From Lachnospiraceae bacterium (GTDB lineage: Bacteria; Bacillota; Clostridia; Lachnospirales; Lachnospiraceae), in NCBI GenBank assembly GCA_024681595.1, contig JAILAN010000046.1:1-34746 (forward strand): a stretch of DNA of 34,746 nt, read 5' to 3'. The translations under genes and the position numbers were made by a program. Shown piece by piece: positions 10,154-18,330 of the stretch. Position 1 is the stretch's first letter; each line of letters starts with the position of its first letter. Under the pieces are notes generated by a model. That model worked only from the letters and a program-made list of their open reading frames with translations. It did no database searches and was not told the origin of the DNA.

Positions 10154-11089
10154 ATGAGTCGTTTCGTATTTGGAGTTGATATAGGCGGAACTACAGTCAA
10201 ACTGGGACTTTTTGATACTGAAGGCAATCTCAATGACAAGTGGGAGATCCCTACGAGAACTGAAAATGCCGGCGAGAATATACTTCCTGATATAGCAAAG
10301 AGCATATTGGACCTGATGAACAAAAAGAACATTTCAAAGGAAGATGTTGAAGGTATCGGTATCGGAGCTCCCGGACCCGTTGATGAATCAGGTGTGATCC
10401 ACAAGGCAGCTAATCTCGGGTGGGGAGAATTCTCCATAAAGGATACGCTCGAGAAGATAACGGGGCTTAAAGTCATGGCAGGTAATGATGCCAATGTCGC
10501 TGCCCTCGGAGAAATGTGGAAGGGCGGTGCTGCAGGCTGCAAGGATATAGTCATGGTAACTCTCGGAACAGGTGTAGGCGGCGGTATCATCGTTAACGGC
10601 AGGATACTGAGCGGTTATCTCGGCGCAGGTGGGGAGATCGGACACATTCACGTTAATGATGACGAGGAAGAGTGTTGCGGATGTGGCAAAAAGGGATGTC
10701 TGGAGCAGTATTCTTCAGCAACCGGTATTACACGTATGGGCAAAAAGGTCCTTTCATCGTGCGATGATCCTTCGGCTCTGAGGGAAGGTGATGTCAATGC
10801 CAAGACCATATTTGATGCTGTTAAGGCAGGAGATAAAGTAGCAGACAGGATCGCAGATATATACGGACACTATCTGGGAGAGGCACTTGCGAACATAGCC
10901 TGTGTAGTTAATCCTGAGGTCATTTTGCTTGGCGGCGGAGTATCGAAGGCCGGTCAGGTCGTGATAGATTACGTGAAGCCGTATTTTGACAGGAGAGTAT
11001 TCCACGGCAGCAGCCAAACGAGGTTCGCACTGGCAACTCTCGGCAACGATGCCGGTATTTACGGTGCAGCCAGGCTGGTGCTCTCATAA
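10154..11089 (+). CDS. glk: ROK-family glucokinase
   Basis: This 311-residue ROK protein very probably phosphorylates glucose to glucose-6-phosphate with ATP. It has the N-terminal phosphate-binding loop DIGGTTVK (about 7-14), the GIGAPGPVD segment, GNDANVAALGE (sugar and catalytic Asp), GTGVGGGII, and the ROK zinc motif CxCGxxGCxE (C175, C177, C182, E184). There is no N-terminal helix-turn-helix, so it is an enzyme and not a ROK repressor. It starts 3 bases after hprK, so translational coupling is likely. A glucokinase next to hprK suits an organism that takes up part of its glucose without the PTS, but that is inference. Confidence 0.93.
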   Translation: MSRFVFGVDIGGTTVKLGLFDTEGNLNDKWEIPTRTENAGENILPDIAKSILDLMNKKNISKEDVEGIGIGAPGPVDESGVIHKAANLGWGEFSIKDTLEKITGLKVMAGNDANVAALGEMWKGGAAGCKDIVMVTLGTGVGGGIIVNGRILSGYLGAGGEIGHIHVNDDEEECCGCGKKGCLEQYSSATGITRMGKKVLSSCDDPSALREGDVNAKTIFDAVKAGDKVADRIADIYGHYLGEALANIACVVNPEVILLGGGVSKAGQVVIDYVKPYFDRRVFHGSSQTRFALATLGNDAGIYGAARLVLS

Positions 11090-11102
11090 AGGACCGGTGA
11101 AG

Positions 11103-12023
11103 ATGCAAACGTCTAATTCCGGATTATATGAATACATTTCCAGTCTGGTTCCGACTGATGATATTCTGACGAATGAGCCGATGAGCGCGCACACCACATT
11201 TCGCGTGGGCGGTGAAGCTTCAATGCTCGTAAGGATCAGTTCACCCGATCAGCTTCTTAAGCTTATTCCGTATCTTAATGACATAGGAGAACCATACTAT
11301 GTTATAGGAAACGGCAGTAATATCCTCGTCGGAGATAAAGGATATAACGGTGTCATTCTCGAGATAGGATCGGGAATGAGTGATATCAGGGTAGAAGGTA
11401 ACAGGATCATCGCCGGGGCCGGAGCACTGCTAAGCTCCATAGCAAGGGCGGCTTTGGAGAATGATCTAAGCGGTCTTGAATTTGCATCCGGAATCCCCGG
11501 AAGCATTGGCGGAGGCGTTGTCATGAATGCCGGAGCATACGGCGGTGAGATCAGGGATGTCGTTACCGAAGTTGAGGTGATGTCTGTTGACGGCCAGCTG
11601 ATGACGATCAGCAACCGTGACATGCAGTTCGGCTATAGAACCAGCATCATTAAGATGCGCCCCTTTACTGTACTTAGTGTGACGATGGAACTGACACCCG
11701 GTGATCATACAGCTATCGAAGATAAGATGAAGGAACTGTCCGCACGGCGCAAGGAAAAACAGCCCCTGGAATACCCCAGTGCAGGCAGCACCTTTAAAAG
11801 GCCAGAAGGATATTTTGCCGGGAAACTCATAATGGATGCCGGAATGAGGGGATATACCATAGGCGGTGCTGCGGTTTCCGAAAAACACTGCGGGTTTATA
11901 GTTAATAAAGGAAATGCGACCGCAGCTGATGTGTATGAAGTGATACAGGAAGTTGAGGAAAGAGTCAAAGAGAGGTTTGACGTTACACTGGAACCGGAGA
12001 TCGTTTTCCTGGGAACATTTTAG
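11103..12023 (+). CDS. murB: UDP-N-acetylenolpyruvoylglucosamine reductase
   Basis: MurB reduces UDP-GlcNAc-enolpyruvate to UDP-MurNAc using FAD and NADPH, the second committed step of peptidoglycan synthesis. The ATG at 11103 gives 306 residues starting MQTSNSGLYE, the usual length of the Firmicute form. The frame is open further upstream but would overlap glk by over 100 bases. Visible motifs are THTTFRVGG-like (AHTTFRVGG), IGNGSNILV for the FAD domain, GIPGSIGGGVVMNAGAYGGE, the YRTSI segment, and the catalytic serine in PSAGSTFKRPEG. It sits between glk and rapZ in an hprK-murB-rapZ arrangement common in Clostridia. Confidence 0.96.
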   Translation: MQTSNSGLYEYISSLVPTDDILTNEPMSAHTTFRVGGEASMLVRISSPDQLLKLIPYLNDIGEPYYVIGNGSNILVGDKGYNGVILEIGSGMSDIRVEGNRIIAGAGALLSSIARAALENDLSGLEFASGIPGSIGGGVVMNAGAYGGEIRDVVTEVEVMSVDGQLMTISNRDMQFGYRTSIIKMRPFTVLSVTMELTPGDHTAIEDKMKELSARRKEKQPLEYPSAGSTFKRPEGYFAGKLIMDAGMRGYTIGGAAVSEKHCGFIVNKGNATAADVYEVIQEVEERVKERFDVTLEPEIVFLGTF

Positions 12024-12041
12024 TCTGCTTGAGGAGAAGAT

Positions 12042-12917
12042 ATGAGATTTGTGGTTGTGACCGGCATGTCCGGAGGCGGCAAAAAGACAGCGCTTCGTAT
12101 GCTGGAGGATATCGGATTTTACTGTGTCGATAATCTTCCGGTCGACCTTATAGAGAAATTCGTGGAACTGCTGGCGGCTCCCGGAGGAGAGATCACCAAG
12201 GTCGCCCTGGGTGTCGACGTCAGGGCCAATGTTGGATTTGAGAGAGTTCCATCTATCTTTACCAAGCTGAAGGAAGCGGGTTATCCCATAGAGATACTCT
12301 ATATGGAGGCCTCGGATGAAACACTGCTTAAGAGATATAAGGAGACGAGGAGGATGCATCCTCTTTCTCCCGAAGGCAGACTCGAGGAGGGAATTCACAA
12401 GGAACGCACCATCCTGACACCCATAAAGGAACAGGCTGATTACATAATGGATTCGTCCAAACTCCTTACGCGCGATCTGAAGGAAGAATTAGACAGGATC
12501 TTTGTCCGGGACGAGGGCTACAAGAGCCTCATGGTCACCATACTTTCATTCGGATTCAAACACGGGATACCTCAGGATGCCGATCTGGTATTTGATGTGA
12601 GGTTTCTGCCTAACCCGTATTACATAGATGAGCTGAAGCATCACTCGGGCAATGATGACTGTGTAAGGGATTACGTCATGAGCTTTCCCGAGGCCGGAGA
12701 GTTCCTTGATAAACTGGTGGATATGGTTGAGTTTCTGATGCCCAAATATGTCAAGGAAGGCAAATATCAGCTCGTCATCGCCATAGGATGTACGGGAGGC
12801 AAGCATAGGAGTGTCACTCTGGCCAACGCTCTTTATGAGAAACTCAGATCCAACAAGGGGTATGGCCTTAAGGTTGCTCACAGGGATATTGACCTTGGTA
12901 TCCATGGACAGAACTAA
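12042..12917 (+). CDS. rapZ: RapZ/YvcJ-family nucleotide-binding protein
   Basis: The 291-residue protein is a full-length RapZ (YvcJ) family P-loop protein. In E. coli RapZ controls the small RNA pathway for glucosamine-6-phosphate synthase; in Bacillus the homologue hydrolyses GTP and its role is less clear. The N-terminal P-loop reads GMSGGGKKT (residues 8-16), with lysine where Ser or Thr normally follows the Walker lysine. The segment CVDNLP follows. The C-terminal domain keeps the family signature GCTGGKHRSV and ends RDIDLGIHGQN. GAGGAGA serves as Shine-Dalgarno. The stop overlaps the whiA start as TAATG, so the two are translationally coupled. In Bacillus a yvcK/glmR gene lies between the two, and it is absent here. 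Confidence 0.94.
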   Translation: MRFVVVTGMSGGGKKTALRMLEDIGFYCVDNLPVDLIEKFVELLAAPGGEITKVALGVDVRANVGFERVPSIFTKLKEAGYPIEILYMEASDETLLKRYKETRRMHPLSPEGRLEEGIHKERTILTPIKEQADYIMDSSKLLTRDLKEELDRIFVRDEGYKSLMVTILSFGFKHGIPQDADLVFDVRFLPNPYYIDELKHHSGNDDCVRDYVMSFPEAGEFLDKLVDMVEFLMPKYVKEGKYQLVIAIGCTGGKHRSVTLANALYEKLRSNKGYGLKVAHRDIDLGIHGQN

Positions 12918-13675
12918 TGTCTTTTTCATCTGATGTCAAAGAAGAACTGGAAAATGTTTATCCCAACGCCAGACATTGTCTGATGTCTGAGCTGGCTGCG
13001 ATAAATTATTTTATATCAGCGCGCGCGGATGAAAAGTCCGGTTCTTACAGAAAATTATTTTCTTTACAAAAGAAAACCAATATGTTAGAAAAATATGTGG
13101 ACGCTGATTTTAAAAGGTCCTGCTGCATAAGAGCCTATTTAAGAGGGGTATTTTTATGTACGGGATCCGTCAACGACCCGGAAAAAAGCTACAATCTCGA
13201 ATTCGTATTAAACAGTGAAGCGGATGCCGGCAGGATAAGGGATCTGATCAGAAACTTTGATATAGAAGCGGGAGTGTCACACCGCAAAAATACGTTTGTG
13301 GTATACATTAAAGAAGCTGAAGGGATCGTGGATGTTCTTAACATCATGGGCGCTCACAGAGCGCTTATGCATTTTGAATCCCTAAGGGTTGAAAAGGATG
13401 TCAGAAACCGCGTCAACCGTGAGGTAAACTGTGAGGCAGCAAACATAGCCAAGTCAGTTAAAGCTTCAGCTAAACAGATAGAAGATATACGCAAGATAGA
13501 CAGGGTATTGGGTTTACAAAAACTGGAAGAACCTCTTAAGCAGATGGCTTATGTGAGGCTCGAGCACGAATCGGCATCATTGGCCGAGCTGGGTGGTTAC
13601 CTTAATCCGCCGGTAGGAAAATCCGGCGTAAATCACAGGCTTAGAAAGCTTGGTGAAATTGCTGACAGGTTATAA
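12917..13675 (+). CDS. whiA: WhiA-family DNA-binding protein, short form
   Basis: WhiA is a Gram-positive protein built of a degenerate LAGLIDADG homing-endonuclease fold and a C-terminal helix-turn-helix. It affects sporulation in Streptomyces and division and chromosome segregation in Bacillus. The start (SFSSDVKEEL), the CCIRAYLRGVFLCTGSV segment, the MGAHRALMHFE segment and the C-terminal helix-turn-helix (PVGKSGVNHRLRKL) all match the family. At 252 residues it is about 60 shorter than the usual 310-330. The missing part lies between SELAAINYF and FKRSCC, in the first LAGLIDADG repeat. The frame is intact and the C-terminus conserved, so it is probably functional, not a pseudogene. The ATG overlaps the rapZ stop by one base. 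Confidence 0.9.
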   Translation: MSFSSDVKEELENVYPNARHCLMSELAAINYFISARADEKSGSYRKLFSLQKKTNMLEKYVDADFKRSCCIRAYLRGVFLCTGSVNDPEKSYNLEFVLNSEADAGRIRDLIRNFDIEAGVSHRKNTFVVYIKEAEGIVDVLNIMGAHRALMHFESLRVEKDVRNRVNREVNCEAANIAKSVKASAKQIEDIRKIDRVLGLQKLEEPLKQMAYVRLEHESASLAELGGYLNPPVGKSGVNHRLRKLGEIADRL

Positions 13676-13701
13676 AGATTAAGGCAACGAGAGGAGAAAT
13701 T

Positions 13702-13956
13702 ATGGAAAAAGAAGTCAAGATCATGATATCAGATGAGACGGAAGCTCATCCGGTAGCTATGCTCGTTCAGATCGCGAGCAAATATGACAGTTCTGTCTAT
13801 ATGGAGGTTCCGGGTAAAAAGGTCAATGCCAAATCTATTATGGGCATGATGAGTCTGGACCTTAAAAAGGGCGGATTGATAACGGTACTTGCCGAGGGAC
13901 CTGATGAAGCCGAGGCAGTGCAGGGAATAGAAGCATTTTTATCCGGGGTTAAATAA
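13702..13956 (+). CDS. Crh-like HPr paralogue lacking the PTS histidine
   Basis: The 84-residue protein is an HPr-fold protein. The regulatory serine region KKVNAKSIMGMMSL is intact, with Ser45 matching Ser46 of HPr, the target of HPr kinase. In the phosphotransfer loop, where HPr has His15-Ala-Arg17-Pro, this protein reads Glu14-Ala-His16-Pro. It therefore cannot carry phosphate from Enzyme I in the usual way. This is the pattern of Bacillus Crh, where the histidine is glutamine. In B. subtilis crh also lies directly after whiA (yvcL), so position supports the call. It probably acts only as a CcpA co-effector when phosphorylated by HprK. The gene has a good Shine-Dalgarno (GAGGAG) and follows whiA by 26 bases. 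Confidence 0.85.
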   Translation: MEKEVKIMISDETEAHPVAMLVQIASKYDSSVYMEVPGKKVNAKSIMGMMSLDLKKGGLITVLAEGPDEAEAVQGIEAFLSGVK

Positions 13957-13964
13957 TCCCGGAT
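13941..13964 (+). terminator. Hairpin across the stop codon of the HPr-like gene
   Basis: A 7-bp perfect stem, ATCCGGG (13941-13947) with CCCGGAT (13958-13964), encloses the TAA stop. Only a poor T tail follows, so termination would be partial at best. It lies immediately before the fba promoter. Confidence 0.35.
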
Positions 13965-13966
13965 TC

Positions 13967-13996
13967 TTGCAAAACAGGAGTCTTTTGGGATATAAT
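13967..13996 (+). promoter_or_regulatory. Strong sigma-A promoter for fba
   Basis: TTGCAA at 13967-13972 and a perfect TATAAT at 13991-13996 are separated by 18 bases. Transcription would start near 14003. The leader then carries a strong Shine-Dalgarno (GGAGGG at 14039-14044) before the ATG at 14050. This fits the high expression expected for a glycolytic enzyme. Confidence 0.8.
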
Positions 13997-14049
13997 TGGT
14001 TCTGTCGGCACTGGCCGTCAAAATAAATAATCAATATGGAGGGAAATAT

Positions 14050-15018
14050 ATGTCATTAGTTACTACTACCGAAATGTTTAAGAAGGCATATGACGGCGGA
14101 TACGCTGTAGGAGCTTTCAACGTTAACAACATGGAAATAGTTCAGGGAATAACAGAGGCAGCAGGTGAATTAAAGAGCCCCGTTATCCTTCAGGTTTCAA
14201 AGGGTGCAAGAGCTTACGCCAACCACACATATCTCGTTAAGCTGGTTGAAGCTGCAGTAGAGGAGAATCCTGAGATTCCCATCGCTTTACACCTTGATCA
14301 CGGTGATACTTTTGAACTTTGTAAGTCATGTATCGACGGTGGATTTACATCAGTTATGATAGATGCTTCTTCAAAGTCATTTGAGGACAACATCGCTCTT
14401 ACAAAGCAGGTAGTTGAATACGCACATGCCAACGGAGTAGTTGTTGAAGCCGAGCTCGGAACTCTGGCAGGTATCGAAGATGAAGTAGTTGTAGAATCAG
14501 GTCACGAGAGCTACACACGTCCCGAAGAAGTTGAGGAATTTGTTGACAAGACAGGATGCGATTCACTGGCTATCGCTATAGGAACATCACACGGCGCATA
14601 CAAGTTCACTGCAGATCAGTGTACAAGAAATGCAGACGGAATCCTTGTTCCGCCTCCGCTCCGTTTCGACGTTCTTGAAGAGTGCATCAAGAGACTTCCC
14701 GGTTTCCCGATCGTTCTTCACGGTTCTTCATCAGTTCCTCAGGAATTCGTTAAGATGGTCAACCAGTACGGCGGAAACATGCCCGATGCAGTAGGTATTC
14801 CGGAGGAGCAGCTTCGTAAGGCAGCCAAGCTTGCCGTATGTAAGATCAATATCGACTCTGATATCCGTCTTGCAATGACAGGTAACATCCGTAAGTACTT
14901 TGCAGAGCATCCCGATCACTTCGATCCTCGTCAGTACTTAAAGCCCGCTCGTCAGGCTGTTAAGGACATGGTTGCTCACAAGATCATCCACGTTCTCGGA
15001 TCAGACGGCAAGGCTTAA
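14050..15018 (+). CDS. fba: Class II fructose-bisphosphate aldolase
   Basis: This zinc-dependent aldolase splits fructose-1,6-bisphosphate into dihydroxyacetone phosphate and glyceraldehyde-3-phosphate. The ATG at 14050 gives 322 residues starting MSLVTTTEMF and has a strong Shine-Dalgarno. An in-frame start at 13996 would fall on the promoter -10 and is rejected. Family motifs are GAFNVNNME, the zinc-binding LHLDHGD, EAELGTLAGIEDE, GTSHGAYKF, the VLHGSSSVP segment and the phosphate-site KINIDSDIRLA. It has its own promoter and terminator, so it is transcribed as a single gene. Its substrate is the known activator of HPr kinase, which is encoded upstream. Codon use looks strongly biased, with few rare codons, as expected for an abundant protein. 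Confidence 0.96.
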   Translation: MSLVTTTEMFKKAYDGGYAVGAFNVNNMEIVQGITEAAGELKSPVILQVSKGARAYANHTYLVKLVEAAVEENPEIPIALHLDHGDTFELCKSCIDGGFTSVMIDASSKSFEDNIALTKQVVEYAHANGVVVEAELGTLAGIEDEVVVESGHESYTRPEEVEEFVDKTGCDSLAIAIGTSHGAYKFTADQCTRNADGILVPPPLRFDVLEECIKRLPGFPIVLHGSSSVPQEFVKMVNQYGGNMPDAVGIPEEQLRKAAKLAVCKINIDSDIRLAMTGNIRKYFAEHPDHFDPRQYLKPARQAVKDMVAHKIIHVLGSDGKA

Positions 15019-15046
15019 ATCGCTCTATAGTTTAAAGATCATTAAG

Positions 15047-15075
15047 GGATGTGTCTTCGGACACATCCTTTTTTT
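15047..15075 (+). terminator. Intrinsic terminator of fba
   Basis: A perfect 9-bp stem (GGATGTGTC with GACACATCC) closed by a TTCG tetraloop is followed by seven T residues. This is the clearest rho-independent terminator in the window. Confidence 0.95.
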
Positions 15076-15111
15076 GTATTCCGGAAGTGAGGAAATACCG
15101 CAGATTGCTTG

Positions 15112-15140
15112 TTTACGCGATAAAATATTTTTGATAAAAT
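15112..15140 (+). promoter_or_regulatory. Probable promoter of the hybrid kinase gene
   Basis: TTTACG at 15112-15117 and TAAAAT at 15135-15140 have a 17-base spacer. The -10 lies in the second of two near-identical 12-base direct repeats (GATAAAATA followed by A or T and TT, at 15119 and 15133), set 14 bases apart. The repeat could be a binding site or a duplicated -10 region. Confidence 0.45.
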
Positions 15141-15170
15141 AATTTCTAACAGTTTTAGCGGGGCACAGTG

Positions 15171-17573
15171 ATGAATCTTGTTTACAATGTGCATTACGAC
15201 ATAGCAGGAGCGATCCTCTTATCGATCCTCCTGATATATATGACGATAATGTACCCGATGAAATCGTATACTATCAAGAGATACTGCAGGGTCGTCATTC
15301 TTCTGATACTTTCGCAGATATTTGATGTTGCCTCTGCGATCGCGATATCATATAATGACGTAACTCCGAATTCGGTCAATCTTCTTCTCAGCACATTATA
15401 TTTCGGAGTTGTTTTTATTCTTGAATATTCCTATTTTGATTATATAGTTTCTTTCGTAAGAGAAAGAGTCAATCCCGTAGTCAAGCTGATCACCAAGATC
15501 GTGCTTGGCGTTTATCTTGTCATTCTTGTTATCAACTGGTTCACGGGGATCGTATTCTATTTCAATGATGCACATGAATACTCTCATGGTCCTATCTACA
15601 TGATAGTTAACCTCAGTCTGGCGTTCTATATCCTTCTTGGATTTACGATCCTTCATCTTGAGAAGGGTTATGTCAGCAAGAGACAATATTATTCTTTCGT
15701 ATTCTTTACAGTGATGGAATTCTCGGCAGCCATGATACAGACGCTCTGTATCCCGGATACACTGATAGTATTGTTCGCTTCTTCGATCACAATGCTTGTC
15801 ATCATGTTTGCGATAGAGACTCCGGATTACAACAAGCTCGTTGCAGCAATGGATGACCTTGAAAAGAGTAAGGAAGAACTTCAGGCCGCATCCGACAAGG
15901 CGTTGGAGGCTAAGCTTGAAGCAGATGAAGCCAACAGGGCAAAGAGTGATTTCCTGGCCAATATGTCTCATGAGATCAGAACACCCATAAACGGTATCCT
16001 TGGAATGAATTCCGTTATCCTCAAGGAGACCAGTGATCCCAGGATCACGGAATATGCACGTAACATAGATAATGCAGGTAACGGTCTGCTGTCAATAATT
16101 AACGATATCCTGGACCTTAGCAAGATAGAATCGGGCAAGATGGAACTGGTTCCGGTTGAATACGATCTGTCAAATGTATTGTCTGCGTGCTATAACCTTC
16201 AGTTCATGAAGGCATACGAAAAGGGACTTGATCTGTTCTTTGAAAATAACAAGACTATCCCGAGCAGACTCTACGGCGATGAAGTACGTATCAGACAGAT
16301 CATAGTTAATCTGCTGTCCAATGCGATCAAATATACCGAGGACGGTGCGGTGGTGCTTACAGCCGACTGGGAAAAGGTCGACGATGAGAATATGATCCTG
16401 GTCATTTCGGTAAAGGATACCGGAATAGGAATAGCCAAAGAAAACCTCGAGAAGCTCTTCGAGGCATTCCAGAGAGTTGATGTTAAGAGAAACCGCAACA
16501 TTGAGGGAGTTGGACTGGGTCTTAGGATAACCAAGCAGTTCCTTGATATGATGGGTGGAAGCATAGACGTTGAGAGTGAATATGAAGTAGGTTCCGAGTT
16601 TACTGTCCGGATCCCGCAAAAGATAGTGGGCAAGGATATCCTCGGAGACTTCGCAAACTATGTTCACATCAGTACCGAAGACGAGGAAATGGATAATGTC
16701 AGACGCTTTACCTGTCCTAAAGGACGTATCCTCGTTGTGGATGATGTGGAACTTAATATCAAGGTCATAAGAGGTCTGCTTGGACAGACCGGGCTTACAA
16801 TAGATGCTGCATTTTCAGGCAAAGAATGTCTGGACAGGATCTCATCAACGAAATATGACCTGATACTGCTCGATCATATGATGCCTGAGATGGACGGTGT
16901 TGAGACATTAAAGAGGATGAAACAGATGGGCAATGTGTTTGACCTGAACACGCCTGTCATCATGCTAACGGCGAATGCGATAATGGGTGCCAGGGAAGAG
17001 TATCTGGCTATAGGATTTACCGATTATATCAGCAAGCCTGTCAGAGAGCAGGAGCTTAACGAACTGATGATTAAATATCTTCCCACAGATATAGTTGATA
17101 TCATGTATGATCCCGATAAAGACCATGCTTTACGCCCTGTACCGGAACCTGTAAAGGAGGATACCTCAAACATTGATGTTTACGAGGAGACCAGGTCGGA
17201 TGATAGCTATAACAGGAAGATATTAAGCGATTTTGCCAGGAGATTCAGTTTCCTTGATGTGGCAACGGGAATGACATACTGCCTCAATAATGAGGAATTC
17301 TATGAGAGCATAATAAAGGAATACCGGGAATCAAATAAATACGAAGAGATTCAGGAAAAATACGATGATGCAGATCTGGCTGAGTATGCCGTGCTCGTTC
17401 ACGGAGTCAAGAGTTCATCTCTGACAATAGGTGCGACAAAAGTATCCGAGATGGCCAAAGGGCTTGAATTTGCTGCCAGATCAGAGGATGTTGATTATCT
17501 TAAGGAGAATCATTATCCGTTCATGAGAGCGTACGGAGAGCTATTAGATAATCTTGATGAAGTTTACGGGTGA
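15171..17573 (+). CDS. Membrane hybrid histidine kinase (7TM-HisKA-HATPase-REC-HPt)
   Basis: This is a complete phosphorelay protein of 800 residues. Seven hydrophobic segments fill roughly residues 10-225 with short loops, so there is no large external sensor domain. A coiled coil (about 225-255) leads to HisKA with the H-box [15 protein letters not shown] (His267). The ATPase domain follows, with N-box [18 protein letters not shown] and GVGLGL. A receiver domain has the phosphoacceptor Asp568 ([11 protein letters not shown]) and ends in SKPV. The C-terminal HPt domain has His744 in VHGVKSSSL. No DNA-binding output is fused and no response regulator is adjacent, so its final target is unknown. 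GTG at 15168 is an alternative start. The ATG three bases later is preferred. The 3' end overlaps the convergent acetyltransferase gene by 53 bases. Confidence 0.92.
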   Translation: MNLVYNVHYDIAGAILLSILLIYMTIMYPMKSYTIKRYCRVVILLILSQIFDVASAIAISYNDVTPNSVNLLLSTLYFGVVFILEYSYFDYIVSFVRERVNPVVKLITKIVLGVYLVILVINWFTGIVFYFNDAHEYSHGPIYMIVNLSLAFYILLGFTILHLEKGYVSKRQYYSFVFFTVMEFSAAMIQTLCIPDTLIVLFASSITMLVIMFAIETPDYNKLVAAMDDLEKSKEELQAASDKALEAKLEADEANRAKSDFLANMSHEIRTPINGILGMNSVILKETSDPRITEYARNIDNAGNGLLSIINDILDLSKIESGKMELVPVEYDLSNVLSACYNLQFMKAYEKGLDLFFENNKTIPSRLYGDEVRIRQIIVNLLSNAIKYTEDGAVVLTADWEKVDDENMILVISVKDTGIGIAKENLEKLFEAFQRVDVKRNRNIEGVGLGLRITKQFLDMMGGSIDVESEYEVGSEFTVRIPQKIVGKDILGDFANYVHISTEDEEMDNVRRFTCPKGRILVVDDVELNIKVIRGLLGQTGLTIDAAFSGKECLDRISSTKYDLILLDHMMPEMDGVETLKRMKQMGNVFDLNTPVIMLTANAIMGAREEYLAIGFTDYISKPVREQELNELMIKYLPTDIVDIMYDPDKDHALRPVPEPVKEDTSNIDVYEETRSDDSYNRKILSDFARRFSFLDVATGMTYCLNNEEFYESIIKEYRESNKYEEIQEKYDDADLAEYAVLVHGVKSSSLTIGATKVSEMAKGLEFAARSEDVDYLKENHYPFMRAYGELLDNLDEVYG

Positions 17574-18282
17574 TCTCAAAGCCCAGCTTTTTAAGCAGAT
17601 TGATGGAAACTGTATTTTGCGGTTTGACCAGAGCTTGGATTTTAGTGAATCCGAGCTCTGTTTTTGAGTGATCAAGTATTGAACTGCAGACCTCAAATGC
17701 ATATCCTTTTTTTCGGCTCTCGGGAGCTATGACAAAACCTATTTCCGGAATGTCGAAGCCTTCACGATCGGTAACGCCGGCTCTGCCTATGATCCGGCCG
17801 GTATCCTTTTCTATGACGGTCCATATTCCATACCCGTAAAATCCGTATATGGTTTCAATATAATTCTTTGTATATTCTATCTCTTCTTCCCTGTCTTCAA
17901 ACAGAGGCTCTATATACATGGTGGTTGACGGATCGTTATAGATCTCGTAGAAACGGTCGACATCAGATACTGTGGTTTCCCGCACCTTTAGGCGTCCGGT
18001 CTCAAGGATATCCCAGGGCAATCCCTTCAGACGCTGATGGATCTTAAGCAGATGATCGGGAATAAAGTCACGCCCGCAGATCAGAGTGTCTTTGGGGTCA
18101 GAATTTTCAAAAAGAGATGGCAGATCGCTGACGGCATACCTGGTAAAGGCAAAATCTCCGGGGTCTGCCCTCCCGTCCAGACACGGGATGGCTTCCTTTC
18201 CCATTTTAAGCAGGGAATCCAGGAGCATTGGATCATCGGTTATATAAAGGTCATCATTTTCAAATCTGATTGTTTTTATCAT
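17521..18282 (-). CDS. GNAT-family N-acetyltransferase with an extra N-terminal region
   Basis: The C-terminal 160 residues of this 253-residue protein are a GNAT acetyltransferase of the RimJ/RimL type. They start at [20 protein letters not shown], have the beta4-alpha3 acetyl-CoA segment [14 protein letters not shown], and end with [14 protein letters not shown]. The first 90 or so residues (with [13 protein letters not shown] and [18 protein letters not shown]) are not part of the usual fold, and I do not recognise them. The substrate cannot be told from sequence. The start has no Shine-Dalgarno, and a TATAAT on the minus strand (18296-18291) sits so close that the transcript could be nearly leaderless. 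The 3' end runs 53 bases into the convergent kinase gene. Its start faces ppiB. Confidence 0.82.
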   Translation of the reverse strand: MIKTIRFENDDLYITDDPMLLDSLLKMGKEAIPCLDGRADPGDFAFTRYAVSDLPSLFENSDPKDTLICGRDFIPDHLLKIHQRLKGLPWDILETGRLKVRETTVSDVDRFYEIYNDPSTTMYIEPLFEDREEEIEYTKNYIETIYGFYGYGIWTVIEKDTGRIIGRAGVTDREGFDIPEIGFVIAPESRKKGYAFEVCSSILDHSKTELGFTKIQALVKPQNTVSINLLKKLGFEITRKLHQDYLIALRTLS

Positions 18283-18298
18283 CAGGATTTATTATAAT
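18270..18298 (+). promoter_or_regulatory. Promoter for ppiB
   Basis: TTGTTT (18270-18275) and a perfect TATAAT (18293-18298) are separated by 17 bases. The -35 lies inside the start of the divergent acetyltransferase gene. The core ATTATAAT also reads TATAAT on the opposite strand, so divergent transcription could share this spot. Confidence 0.7.
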
Positions 18299-18330
18299 CT
18301 GAATAATACGAAAAAGAAAGGAACACGAAC

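Noticed and set aside
12917-13675. whiA as a pseudogene because it is short
   Set aside because: The frame is intact, both ends and the helix-turn-helix are conserved, and it is translationally coupled to rapZ.
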